Notes under the pieces: generated by a model | Told to the model about the DNA's origin: nothing | Seen by the model: the letters and a program-made list of their open reading frames with translations, nothing else | Databases searched by the model: none | Shown here: positions 25,556-36,005 of the stretch, piece by piece | Layout: the number at the start of each line of letters is the position of its first letter | How positions within the stretch are numbered: position 1 is the stretch's first letter | Assembly (NCBI GenBank): GCA_002328835.1 | Contig: DCWN01000042.1 | Coordinates: 129,136 to 193,135, forward strand | Origin: Acidobacteria bacterium UBA2161 | Lineage (GTDB): Bacteria; Acidobacteriota; Vicinamibacteria; Vicinamibacterales; UBA823 | DNA: 64,000 nt | Direction: 5' to 3' | Position numbers and translations under genes: made by a program

Positions 25556-27244
25556 ATGGCTGCACAAGACCAGCAGTACGACGTCGTCATCGTCGGCTCG
25601 GGCGCCACCGGCGGCTGGGCCGCCAAGCAGCTGACCGAGGCGGGCCTCTCGGTCGCGGTGCTCGAGGCCGGCCGGAAGCTCGACCCCGCGGTCGACTACA
25701 CGGAGCACAAGCGGCCGTTCGACATGCCCTTCCGTGGCCGGCGGCTCGGAACGCAGGCGATCCAGGCTCGCCAGCCGGTACAGTCGCTCTGTTACCAGTG
25801 CGACGAGTACACGAACCACCTGTTCGTCGACGACACCGAGAACCCGTACACGACGCCTGCCGACCGGCCGTTCACCTGGCTCCGGGGCCGCCACGTCGGC
25901 GGGAAGTCGATCACGTGGGCCCGGCAGACCTATCGCCTCAGCGACTACGACATGAAGGCGGCGTCACGCGACGGCTTCGGTATCGACTGGCCGATCGATT
26001 ACGCGACGCTCGGCCCGTACTACGACATCGCCGAGCGGTTCATCGGCGTGAGCGGTCAGGCCGAGGGGCTGCCGCAGCTGCCCGATGGCCAGTTCCTCCC
26101 GCCGATGGCGCTCACGTGCGGGGAGGAGCTGCTCAAAACGGCGATTCGCGACGAGTTCGGCCGCACGCTGACGATCGGCCGCTGCGCGATTCTGACGGAA
26201 GACCTGCACGGCCGGCCGAAGTGCCACTACTGCGGCCCGTGCTCGCGGGGCTGCCGCACCGGGTCGTACTACAGCAGCGTCTCGTCCAGCCTGCCGGCCG
26301 CTGAAGCGACCCGGCGGCTGACGCTCATCCCGAACGCGGTCGTCAGCCACGTCGAGGTCGACGACGCCGGCAGGTGCCGGAGCGTCTACTACGTCGATAG
26401 GATTACCCGGAACCAGCGCGAGATCTTCGGGAGAGCGGTCGTCCTCTGTGCGTCGACACTCGAATCGACGCGGATCATGCTCAACTCGACCTCCGACCGC
26501 TATCCGACCGGCCTTGCCAATTCCAGCGGCGCCCTGGGCCACTACCTGATGGACCACGTGATGGGCGGCGGCGCCTCGGGCGCCCTGCCGGTGCTCAAGC
26601 GCGTGCCCGACACGCGCGGCAACCGGCCGAACGGAATCTACATCCCCCGGTTTCGGAATCTCGAGGACCGGCACCCCGACTTCCTGCGCGGCTACGGCTA
26701 CCAGGGCGGCTCGAACCTCGTGAAGTGGGGCCATGCGCTGGCCATTCCTGGCTTCGGCAGCGCCTTCAAGCAAGAGGTCCGCGAGAGCCGACCCTGGCGG
26801 ATCTCGATCGGCGGTTTCGGTGAGCACCTGCCCCGCTACGAGAACTTCTGCGAACTGGACAAGGCGCACGCCGACGCGTGGGGAATCCCGATCCTGCACA
26901 TCTCGGCCGCTTACGGCGAGAACGAAGAGAAGATGGTCGACGACATGGCCGACGCGGCCGAGGAGATGCTGCGCGCCGTCGGCGCCGAGGACATCGAGGT
27001 TGAGCGCGAGATCTCGAATCCCGGGCTGGCGATCCACGAGGTGGGCACCGCCAGGATGGGCGCCGACCCGGCGACCTCGGTCCTGAACGGTTTCGAGCAG
27101 GCGCACGACGTGAGCAACCTGTTCGTCATGGACGGCTCGGGCCTTCCCTCGTCGGCCTGCCAGAACCCGACGATCACGTTCATGGCGCTGGCGACCCGCG
27201 CCTGCGAGTACATGGTCGAGGAATTCAGGGCGGACCGCGTCTAG
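25556..27244 (+). CDS. GMC-family FAD dehydrogenase, large subunit (pair B)
   Basis: A 562-residue enzyme. FAD motif VVIVGSGATGGWAAKQL, then VLEAGR. The substrate/FAD block is WLRGRHVGGKSITWARQTYRL. The Cys block is CHYCGPCSRGC, as in pair A. The catalytic His is in LAIHEVGTARMG and the Asn in ACQNPTITFMALA. It lacks its own signal. The family oxidises sugars at C2 or C3 and passes electrons to a cytochrome; no dedicated cytochrome c gene is adjacent to either pair. Its stop overlaps the convergent lactonase by 4 bp. Confidence 0.88.
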   Translation: MAAQDQQYDVVIVGSGATGGWAAKQLTEAGLSVAVLEAGRKLDPAVDYTEHKRPFDMPFRGRRLGTQAIQARQPVQSLCYQCDEYTNHLFVDDTENPYTTPADRPFTWLRGRHVGGKSITWARQTYRLSDYDMKAASRDGFGIDWPIDYATLGPYYDIAERFIGVSGQAEGLPQLPDGQFLPPMALTCGEELLKTAIRDEFGRTLTIGRCAILTEDLHGRPKCHYCGPCSRGCRTGSYYSSVSSSLPAAEATRRLTLIPNAVVSHVEVDDAGRCRSVYYVDRITRNQREIFGRAVVLCASTLESTRIMLNSTSDRYPTGLANSSGALGHYLMDHVMGGGASGALPVLKRVPDTRGNRPNGIYIPRFRNLEDRHPDFLRGYGYQGGSNLVKWGHALAIPGFGSAFKQEVRESRPWRISIGGFGEHLPRYENFCELDKAHADAWGIPILHISAAYGENEEKMVDDMADAAEEMLRAVGAEDIEVEREISNPGLAIHEVGTARMGADPATSVLNGFEQAHDVSNLFVMDGSGLPSSACQNPTITFMALATRACEYMVEEFRADRV

Positions 27245-28176
27245 CGCGGCAGCCGCGACCAGGCTAGGCCCGGCCGGTCGATCCTGAACGTCACCAGCCG
27301 GCCGTGCTCCATCTCCGTGACGACCGCCGTCCGGCCGTCCGGCCCGCCGATGCAGATGTTGCTGGGGCGCTCGCCGAGAACCTCGATCTCCTGCAGAACC
27401 CGCCCCTCGGGCGTCATTTTCAGGACGACGCCCGCGCCGTGGCGCGTCACGTAGAGATTGCCGTCGATATCGACCCGCAGCCCGTCCAGGCTGAAATCGG
27501 GGAACCTGGCGATCACCCGCCGGTCCCCGAGCCCGGCGTCGGTGAGATCGATCGCCAGGATCCGACGCTGGGCGCTCTCGCCGACGTAGAGCGTCCGGCC
27601 GTCTGGGCTGACGTCGATCCCATTCGTCGTGCCCATGCCCTCCGCGAGACGCGTGGCCTCGCCGTCCGGCCCGATCCGCCAGAGTTGTCCGGTCCCTTCG
27701 GCCCAGTTCGGGTCCGACGCGTACAGCGTTCCATCGGGCACGATCGACAGGTCGTTCGGCTGGTTCATCGTGGCGTCGTGCGCGTGGACCCTGATGACCC
27801 GCGTCGCTCGATCGATCGTCAGCACGTTGTGCTGCGGGTAGTCGGCGACGAACAGCTGACCGTCCGGACCGAACCGGATGCCGTTCCCGATGCTCCCTTC
27901 GGGCAGCTCCGCGAACAGCTCGGCCGCCCCGTCAGCCGTGACCCGGCCAATCGTCCCCTGCCGCGCGAAGTTGACCGCATAGACCGTGCCGTCAACATCG
28001 CACGCCGGCCCCTCGATCCCGGAGGTGAAGCTGTTCGCCTCGGTCAGTGGCGTCGCAACGAAGAGCGGGGCGTCCTGTGCCCGCGCCTCGGCGCCCATTG
28101 CCAGCGCGACCCCGACAATCCCCACCAGCACGCCGCCACGCTCGAGGAACCGCCGCCGACCACCTCGACACGTCAT
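27241..28176 (-). CDS. Secreted SMP-30/gluconolactonase-like beta-propeller
   Basis: A 311-residue protein with an N-terminal hydrophobic export signal after an Arg-rich start (GGRRRFLERGG, then VLVGIVGVALAMGAEA). The body shows repeated propeller blades (GPDGQLFVADYPQHNVL; IVPDGTLYASDPNWAEGTGQL; VSPDGRTLYVGES) with the Asp/Asn metal-site residues of SMP-30 lactonases (TTNGIDVSPDG, FSLDGLRVD). It would hydrolyse a sugar lactone, the direct product of a sugar dehydrogenase acting at C1, in the periplasm. It lies 27 bp downstream of the S9 peptidase on the same strand. Confidence 0.85.
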   Translation of the reverse strand: MTCRGGRRRFLERGGVLVGIVGVALAMGAEARAQDAPLFVATPLTEANSFTSGIEGPACDVDGTVYAVNFARQGTIGRVTADGAAELFAELPEGSIGNGIRFGPDGQLFVADYPQHNVLTIDRATRVIRVHAHDATMNQPNDLSIVPDGTLYASDPNWAEGTGQLWRIGPDGEATRLAEGMGTTNGIDVSPDGRTLYVGESAQRRILAIDLTDAGLGDRRVIARFPDFSLDGLRVDIDGNLYVTRHGAGVVLKMTPEGRVLQEIEVLGERPSNICIGGPDGRTAVVTEMEHGRLVTFRIDRPGLAWSRLPR

Positions 28177-28203
28177 GCCATCACCTATCCATCCTCGTCT
28201 CGC

Positions 28204-30258
<2,055 letters not shown>

Positions 30259-30392
30259 GGAATCCTCCCGGCCGGGTTCGGCCGCTCGCTCCGAGTGGAA
30301 CGGATTGTATTACAGCCCTCAAGGCCACTCCAGGTTCCCGGTCGCAGGGGAACCCGCCGCCCCGTCCTCTCGTCGAACCTTTCAGGAACGCG

Positions 30393-32858
30393 ATGCGCTC
30401 AGTCCTGCAGGACCTCAGGTTCGGCCTCCAGCTGCTCTCGCGCAACAAGCTCTTCAGCGGGGTGGCGCTCGTCACCCTGGCGCTCTGTATCGGCGCCAAC
30501 ACGACCATTTTCAGCGTCATCAACGCCGTCCTGCTCCGCCCGCTGCCGTTCCCCGACAGCGAGCGCCTCGTCATCCTCTACAACATCTATCCCAACGTCG
30601 GCGTCGACAAGGGCGCCAACGGCATCCCCGACTACTTCGACCGGCGCGAGGAGACCGAGATCTTCGAGTCGCTGTCCCTGTTCACCCTCGGCTACTACAC
30701 ACTCGGGAGCGAGGGATCGCCGCTGCGCGTCTCCGGGCTCAACACGACGCCGACGCTCTTCTCGGTTCTCCGGGCCATGCCCGAGCTCGGCCGCCCGTTC
30801 ACCGAGGCCGAAGGCGAGATCGGCAACGACCAGGTAGTCATTCTCGGCCACGACGTCTGGCAGGAGATGTTCGCCGGCACCCCAAGCATCGTCGGGCAGG
30901 AGATCCGGGTCGACGGCGCCCCGCGCGAGGTCGTCGCCGTCATGCCGGAAGGCTTCGAGCTGCTCTCGCGCGAGGTGAGCGTCATCGTCCCGCTCACGTT
31001 CACCGCCGAGCAGCGCTCCGATCAGGCGCGCCACAGTAACTTCGCGACGATGGTAGGCCGCTTGCGCGACGGCGTCGACCGCCGCCTCGCGCAGCAGCGG
31101 ATCGACGCGCTCAACCAGCGGAACAACGAACAGTTTCCCGAGTTCCGTGACCTGCTCGAGAACGCCGGTTTTGCCACCGTCGTGAACGGCTGGCACGACG
31201 AGATCGTCGAGACCATCCGGCCGACGCTCATCCTCCTGCAGGCGGGCGTCGCATTCGTCCTGCTCATCGGCTGCGTCAACATCGCCAATCTCCTACTGAT
31301 GCACGCCACAGGCAGGAGTCAGGAGCTGGCCATCCGCACCGCCCTCGGTGCCGGGCGCGGGCGCGTCGCCCGCCAGTTGGTGACCGAGAGCGTCCTGCTG
31401 GCCGGTCTCGGCGGCCTCCTCGGACTTGCCGTGGGCGCGGCCGCCGTTCGCGCGCTGCCCCTGTTAGGCATCGAACAACTGCCGGGCGCCGAAGGCGTGA
31501 GCCTCGATGTCCGCGCCACGCTGTTCACGCTGGTCACGGCTCTCGGAACCGGCTTGGTGTTCGGCCTCGTCCCGGCGATCCAGATCTCCCGGGGCAGCCT
31601 GGAGGACGTCCTCCGTCAGGGCGGTCGGAGCGGCTCGTCCGGTCGGTCGGCTGTTGCGACGCGCAGCATCCTCGTCGTGACGCAGGTCGCGCTGGCATTC
31701 GTCCTGCTGATCGGCGCCGGCCTGATGCTGACGAGCTTTGCGCGCATTCTTGCCGTCGACCCGGGCTTCCGCCCCGAGCAGGTCTTCACCACCGGGGTCG
31801 CGCTGCCCGAGAGCCGCTACGACGGCGAGGACGAGTTTCGCGCCTTCGGGGAGCGCGCACTCGAGCGCCTAGAGTCCGTTGCCGGCGTCACCGCGGTCGG
31901 CATGTCGACGAACGTGCCATTTAGCGGCAACAACAACTCGAGCGTCATCACGATCGACGGCCAGGTGCTCGCGCCTGGAGAGAGTCCGCCGGTGCCCCAC
32001 TTCACGTTCGCCAGGGGGCGGTATCTGGAGGCACTGGGCATCCCGCTACTGGAAGGCCGCTTCTTCGAGCCGACCGACACCGCCGAGGCGATGCGCGTCG
32101 TCGTCATCGGCCGACGGCTCGCCGATCTCTACTGGCCGAACGAGAGCCCGCTCGGGAAGCGCCTCCGCCAGGGCGTGCCGAACCCGGAGGAGATGGGCGT
32201 GGAGGCGGCACCCTGGGCGACCATCATCGGCATCGTCGGCAACATCAAGAACAACGATCTGGCCGAGCTGGACGATGTCGGCACCGTGTATTTTTCGCTG
32301 GCCCAAAGCCCACAGCGCTCGGCCTGGTTCATCGTCCGGTCCGAGCTTCCCGAGGGGCCGATCACGAACGCGGTGCGCCGCGAGGTCCAGGCACTCGACC
32401 CGGAACTCCCGCTCTACTTCGACACCGAGATGCTCGAAACGCGCATGGACCGGGCACTCGTCACACGGCGGGCGCCGATGACCCTGCTGATGGTCTTCGC
32501 GGGTATTGCCCTGTTCCTGTCGGCCGTCGGGATCTACGGCGTGCTGGCGCACTCGGTGACCCAGCGCACGAAGGAGATCGGCATCAAAATGGCGCTCGGC
32601 GCCGAACCGAATCAGGTGCGGCTACAGACGCTCTGGCAGGGCGGCCGCCTCGTCGCCATTAGCCTCTTGGTAGGGGCGGCCGGTGCCGTCTGGCTAGGCC
32701 GGCTGGTCTCGAACCTGCTCTACGGCGTGGCGCCGACCGACCCAGGAGTGTTCGCGCTCGTGATGGTGCTGCTGGCCGCGGTGGCGCTCGCCGCCTGCGC
32801 CATTCCCTCGCACCGCGCGACCCGCGTCAACGCCGTCACGGCGCTTCGGCAGGAGTAG
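30393..32858 (+). CDS. ADOP-type ABC permease (MacB/FtsX-like, duplicated)
   Basis: An 821-residue membrane protein with two FtsX-like permease units, each with a MacB-type periplasmic domain: the first starts FSGVALVTLALCIGANTTIFSV, the second near residue 415. The ending (FLSAVGIYGVLAHSVTQRTKEIGIKMALGA, then SHRATRVNAVTALRQE) is diagnostic of the acidobacterial duplicated orphan permeases. The usual N-terminal PadR-associated helix region is absent here, the protein starting directly at the membrane part. No ATPase gene is adjacent. Its export substrate is unknown. Confidence 0.93.
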   Translation: MRSVLQDLRFGLQLLSRNKLFSGVALVTLALCIGANTTIFSVINAVLLRPLPFPDSERLVILYNIYPNVGVDKGANGIPDYFDRREETEIFESLSLFTLGYYTLGSEGSPLRVSGLNTTPTLFSVLRAMPELGRPFTEAEGEIGNDQVVILGHDVWQEMFAGTPSIVGQEIRVDGAPREVVAVMPEGFELLSREVSVIVPLTFTAEQRSDQARHSNFATMVGRLRDGVDRRLAQQRIDALNQRNNEQFPEFRDLLENAGFATVVNGWHDEIVETIRPTLILLQAGVAFVLLIGCVNIANLLLMHATGRSQELAIRTALGAGRGRVARQLVTESVLLAGLGGLLGLAVGAAAVRALPLLGIEQLPGAEGVSLDVRATLFTLVTALGTGLVFGLVPAIQISRGSLEDVLRQGGRSGSSGRSAVATRSILVVTQVALAFVLLIGAGLMLTSFARILAVDPGFRPEQVFTTGVALPESRYDGEDEFRAFGERALERLESVAGVTAVGMSTNVPFSGNNNSSVITIDGQVLAPGESPPVPHFTFARGRYLEALGIPLLEGRFFEPTDTAEAMRVVVIGRRLADLYWPNESPLGKRLRQGVPNPEEMGVEAAPWATIIGIVGNIKNNDLAELDDVGTVYFSLAQSPQRSAWFIVRSELPEGPITNAVRREVQALDPELPLYFDTEMLETRMDRALVTRRAPMTLLMVFAGIALFLSAVGIYGVLAHSVTQRTKEIGIKMALGAEPNQVRLQTLWQGGRLVAISLLVGAAGAVWLGRLVSNLLYGVAPTDPGVFALVMVLLAAVALAACAIPSHRATRVNAVTALRQE

Positions 32859-32882
32859 GGGCGCCACCCCCGGCCGGCGCAG

Positions 32883-33785
32883 CTACTCGCGTGCCGGAAC
32901 GATACGGCCCCGAATCGTCAGATCCCTACGGGCTGACGCGACCTCGACCGTCTCCGGCGGGATGAGCAGTACGGGCCGGGCGTAGGTCACGACGTATTGC
33001 GAGAGCAGCTCGTCAGCCAGCGCCCCCATCACGTCGCCGAACCCCTCACCGCCGATCAACTCGATCCGCTGACCGCCGACGCCCTCGGTCCCCTGCGCGA
33101 ACAGCTCGTCGCGGTACCGCCGCCCGCCCCCGAAGACCGTCCCGGCACCCGTCACCGCCACGCCGTGAAGCGTCGCCCCCGTATCGGCGAGCGCCTGGAG
33201 GACCGCCGGAGGCCGTCGATCGCCGTACTCCGTGCTGTCGGCCGTCACCGCCACGACAACCGGACGTGGCGCTTCGCGCCGCACGAGCCCCTGGCTCACG
33301 TTGTAGACCGCGTCGAGGAGCGGTGCGTTGCCGTCCGGCCGCGGGCCGATCCGAGCCAACGCCCGCCCCAGCTCGACAAGACTCGTCGAGTAGTCCGCCA
33401 CGATGACCGGCCGTTCCCCGAACGCGACGACCGCGATCTCGTGTTCGCCGGCTTCGCCGACTCGTTGGATGAACCCGGCCAACCCGTCGCGGACATCGCC
33501 GAGATAGCGCCACATCGCCGCGCTGTTGTCGACCAGCAGCGCGATCTGCATCGGATCCGTGGCCGATTCGCCGCGCAGGACCTCGCGCGCCAGGCCGTCC
33601 TCGCGCACCGTGACGTCACCGGCGCTGAGGTCAGCTACCGGGGCACCCAAGGCGTCGAGAGCCGACACGTACATCCGCTGCTCGATCGACTGGACCGAGG
33701 CGGCAGCTGCCATGACAGAGGCCACCGCGGCCGATGCCAGAAGCGCACGACCCAGCAGTCGGGCAGAACGAAGCAGTCTACTCAT
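32883..33785 (-). CDS. Secreted VWA-domain protein of the acidobacterial VWFA-related type
   Basis: A 300-residue protein with a hydrophobic signal (LLGRALLASAAVASVMAAAAS). The segment VSALDALGAPVADLSAGDVTVREDG precedes the VWA domain, as in the acidobacterial VWFA-related family. The metal-site motif is LVDNSAAMW, a weakened DxSxS (second Ser replaced by Ala). The domain ends before QYVVTYARP, also typical. It probably binds a protein partner outside the inner membrane. A tiny coiled-coil frame lies 12 bp upstream. Confidence 0.85.
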   Translation of the reverse strand: MSRLLRSARLLGRALLASAAVASVMAAAASVQSIEQRMYVSALDALGAPVADLSAGDVTVREDGLAREVLRGESATDPMQIALLVDNSAAMWRYLGDVRDGLAGFIQRVGEAGEHEIAVVAFGERPVIVADYSTSLVELGRALARIGPRPDGNAPLLDAVYNVSQGLVRREAPRPVVVAVTADSTEYGDRRPPAVLQALADTGATLHGVAVTGAGTVFGGGRRYRDELFAQGTEGVGGQRIELIGGEGFGDVMGALADELLSQYVVTYARPVLLIPPETVEVASARRDLTIRGRIVPARE

Positions 33786-33797
33786 CGGCCGCTCAGC

Positions 33798-33908
33798 TCA
33801 AGTCCGCCTTCGTGCAAACCTCTCTAGGTCGGCCTTCGTGGCCAGTGTCGGCAGAATCTGCTCGATCCGGCCCACCCGACGATCGACGCTTCTGAGGAGT
33901 TGCTCCAT
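33798..33908 (-). CDS. Very short coiled-coil protein or remnant
   Basis: A 36-residue frame starting at ATG 33908, with heptad-like RRVGRIEQILPTLATKADLE, a wording seen in small bacterial coiled-coil proteins that are normally longer. It stops soon after (FARRRT). The frame is open upstream to a GTG near 33950. It may be a shortened remnant or a small protein made ahead of the VWA gene. The rest of the 307-bp gap to 34092 holds a TATAAT at 33981-33986 in the direction of the RidA gene, without a good -35. Confidence 0.4.
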   Translation of the reverse strand: MEQLLRSVDRRVGRIEQILPTLATKADLERFARRRT

Positions 33909-34092
33909 CTCGGCCTGATGCAGGCTCGCGCTCCTGGATTCTAGCACCAGGCAAACGCTAGCGGTGTGCCGTGAGTCGGCTATAATTCCTCGTTTCCGCC
34001 ATGCCCTTGGAAATCGGCTCGACCCTCGGCCTCCACCAGGTCACCGCACAGAGCGGCGCCGGCGGGTTGGGCGAGGGGTAGCAGGCGAAGTA

Positions 34093-34548
34093 ATGGCCGA
34101 CGCAGAGAATTCCAGGTCAAGACGGGAGGCGCTAGGTGCCATGGCGTTCGGCCTCGCCGGAGCTTCGGCCGGAGGTTCTCTCCAGGCGTGGGAACCGAAG
34201 AAGCAAAGCATGGGCGGCCCCATCCGCTCTGGGCATTTGTTGTTCCTGAGTGGCATCGGTGGTTGGTACCCCGAGCGACGCCCGGAGGGCCCGGGCGACG
34301 TCAGGCAGCAGACCGGCGACGCTTTGAGCATCATGAAGGAATCGCTCGAGCGGGCCGGTAGTTCGATGGAGTATGTCCTGAAAGTGCAGGTCTCACTGGT
34401 AGACCCCGAAGCCAACTGGGAGGGGATGAACGAGGCCTATAATCAGTTCTTCCCTGAAGACCGGCCGGTGCGCTCTTATTTCGGAGCGACGGGCTTCCGT
34501 CGCAAGGGTCAACTCTTGCAGATCGATTGCATCGCCTACGTAGACTGA
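34093..34548 (+). CDS. Tat-exported RidA (YjgF/UK114) family protein
   Basis: A 151-residue protein: a Tat-type leader (SRSRREALGAMAFGLAGAS) followed by one RidA domain (GHLLFLSGIGG, DALSIMKESLERAGSSMEYVLKVQVSL, NQFFPEDRPVRSYFG). Classical RidA is cytoplasmic and hydrolyses reactive imines/enamines. The substrate-carboxylate Arg (Arg105 in E. coli) is kept as Arg127; the residue lining up with Glu120 appears to be Gln143, so deaminase activity is uncertain. It stands 1.5 kb from an exported amine-oxidising flavoprotein that should make imines. Third codon positions are visibly less GC-biased than in neighbours. Confidence 0.8.
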   Translation: MADAENSRSRREALGAMAFGLAGASAGGSLQAWEPKKQSMGGPIRSGHLLFLSGIGGWYPERRPEGPGDVRQQTGDALSIMKESLERAGSSMEYVLKVQVSLVDPEANWEGMNEAYNQFFPEDRPVRSYFGATGFRRKGQLLQIDCIAYVD

Positions 34549-34589
34549 GAGGGCGTCTTCGTCGACTTGGACTCAGGAGGCACACAACG

Positions 34590-35264
34590 ATGAACAGCAA
34601 GCGAACCTCGATAGCGGTTATTGCAGTGATCGGCGCGCTGGCACTATCCGGGCTCTCGATCGTTGCACAGCAGCAGAGTGACGAGCCGCCGGAGATGGGT
34701 GTCTTCATCACCAGCGTCACCATCGGCGATGGCGGAAACTTGGGCGGGCTGGCAGGCGCGGACGCGCATTGCCAGGCGTTGGCCGACGCGGCAGGCGCCG
34801 GCGACCGCACATGGCGCGCCTACTTGAGTACTCAGGGGGCCGGAGCGGTCAATGCACGTGACCGAATCGGGTCAGGACCCTGGGCCAACGCCGAAGGCCT
34901 CGTCATGGCCACCAGCGTAGAGAACTTGCATTACGACAACTCGACTTTCAATCGGGAACACACGCTGGACGAGAATGGCAATCAATTCGCCTCACGCACA
35001 GACGGGGATCCCGACTTTACGGAACATGACGTGCTGACCGGTTCACACATTGATGGCACTGCTTTTCCGCCTGGTGAAGACCAGACATGTAACAACTGGA
35101 CCAGCAATAGCGAGGGCAGCGCGCGGGTAGGCCACGCCGACCGCTACTCCTTCACGACCCCGGGCTCTCCCTGGAATTCCGCCCACGGGACACCGGGTTG
35201 CACACAGGCGAATCTCGTTGCTGTTGGAGGAGCCGGCTTGCTGTACTGCTTTGCCACTGACTGA
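34590..35264 (+). CDS. Secreted DUF1554/endostatin-like lectin-fold protein
   Basis: A 224-residue protein with AGGAGG before the ATG and a Sec signal (AVIAVIGALALSGLSIVAQ). The mature part opens with MGVFITSVTIGDGG, then NLGGLAGADAHCQALADAAG and TWRAYLSTQG, the pattern of the DUF1554 / bacterial endostatin-like C-type-lectin fold. Cys residues near CNNW, GCTQ and YCFATD probably pair as disulfides. The biological ligand is unknown. Codon use is less GC-rich than the window average, so this gene and the RidA gene upstream could have arrived together by transfer. Confidence 0.75.
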   Translation: MNSKRTSIAVIAVIGALALSGLSIVAQQQSDEPPEMGVFITSVTIGDGGNLGGLAGADAHCQALADAAGAGDRTWRAYLSTQGAGAVNARDRIGSGPWANAEGLVMATSVENLHYDNSTFNREHTLDENGNQFASRTDGDPDFTEHDVLTGSHIDGTAFPPGEDQTCNNWTSNSEGSARVGHADRYSFTTPGSPWNSAHGTPGCTQANLVAVGGAGLLYCFATD

Positions 35265-35299
35265 TCAACGAGGCAGAGGGCACCGGCGACGGGCGTGCC

Positions 35300-35839
35300 T
35301 CACCGTGACCAGGGCGGCACGACGCTGTTCATCCGCGCGTACGCGATCGACTGGCCCAGGTGCTCGTTCATGTGAGCAATGAGCTGGAACAGTACGGCCC
35401 ACTCACCGACGTCGCGGCCGTACAGCTGCGTCGTGCGGTCCAGTTGGTCCGCGGTCATCTGGCCGGCCACTCCGCGCACGTGCTCCATCGATGCGCGGAG
35501 GATCTCCAGCACCTGGTCCTTGTCGCGCACGTCGGCCTCCCAGCGGCCGTACTCCTCACGACCCATCGGTGCGGGAATGCCGAGGTTGAGATCCGGATAC
35601 ATGTAGTTGTAACTGGCAACGTGCATGAACACCCGCGCCACCGATGCGACGCCCTCACCCGGGCTCCAGGTGTAGGTCTCCGACGGCATCGCCTCGGCGA
35701 GCGCGACGAGCTTGGAGGCCGATGCCCCAAGCTGCCCCTCGAACTCCTCGAGGAAGTTCGGCGGCGTGCTCTGCGCGCCGGCCGAGGTGGCGATGAAACC
35801 GAGCGCCGCGAGGACGAGGCCGGACCGGATACCGCACAT
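35300..35839 (-). CDS. Secreted DinB-like protein
   Basis: A 179-residue protein with a Sec signal (GLVLAALGFIATSAGAQ) and GGAGG before ATG 35839. The body is a DinB four-helix bundle: KLVALAEAMPSETYTWSPGEGVASVARVFMHVASYN and LFQLIAHMNEHLGQSIAYARMN. The His residues (His in FMHVA; HMNEH near the end) fit the metal triad of the DinB/YfiT fold. Acidobacteriota have many exported DinB proteins; no function is known for them. It is convergent with the lectin-like gene. Confidence 0.85.
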   Translation of the reverse strand: MCGIRSGLVLAALGFIATSAGAQSTPPNFLEEFEGQLGASASKLVALAEAMPSETYTWSPGEGVASVARVFMHVASYNYMYPDLNLGIPAPMGREEYGRWEADVRDKDQVLEILRASMEHVRGVAGQMTADQLDRTTQLYGRDVGEWAVLFQLIAHMNEHLGQSIAYARMNSVVPPWSR

Positions 35840-36005
35840 CGTATACCTCCAGTTCAGGATCACTATACCCTCTCAGGCGTTGTCACCCGGCACGCATTGG
35901 GTCGCTCCGGGTTAGAATCCAGCAGACGACATCTGAGGTCGGCCTTGAAACTGGACAAGGCCGGTTTCACCAGTCACGTCAGCGCGTTCGAGAATCGGAG
36001 GAGCT

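Noticed and set aside
30393..32858. MacB-type antibiotic or toxin exporter
   Set aside because: The protein has no ATPase domain and no adjacent ATPase or membrane-fusion gene; the sequence fits orphan ADOP permeases of unknown substrate.
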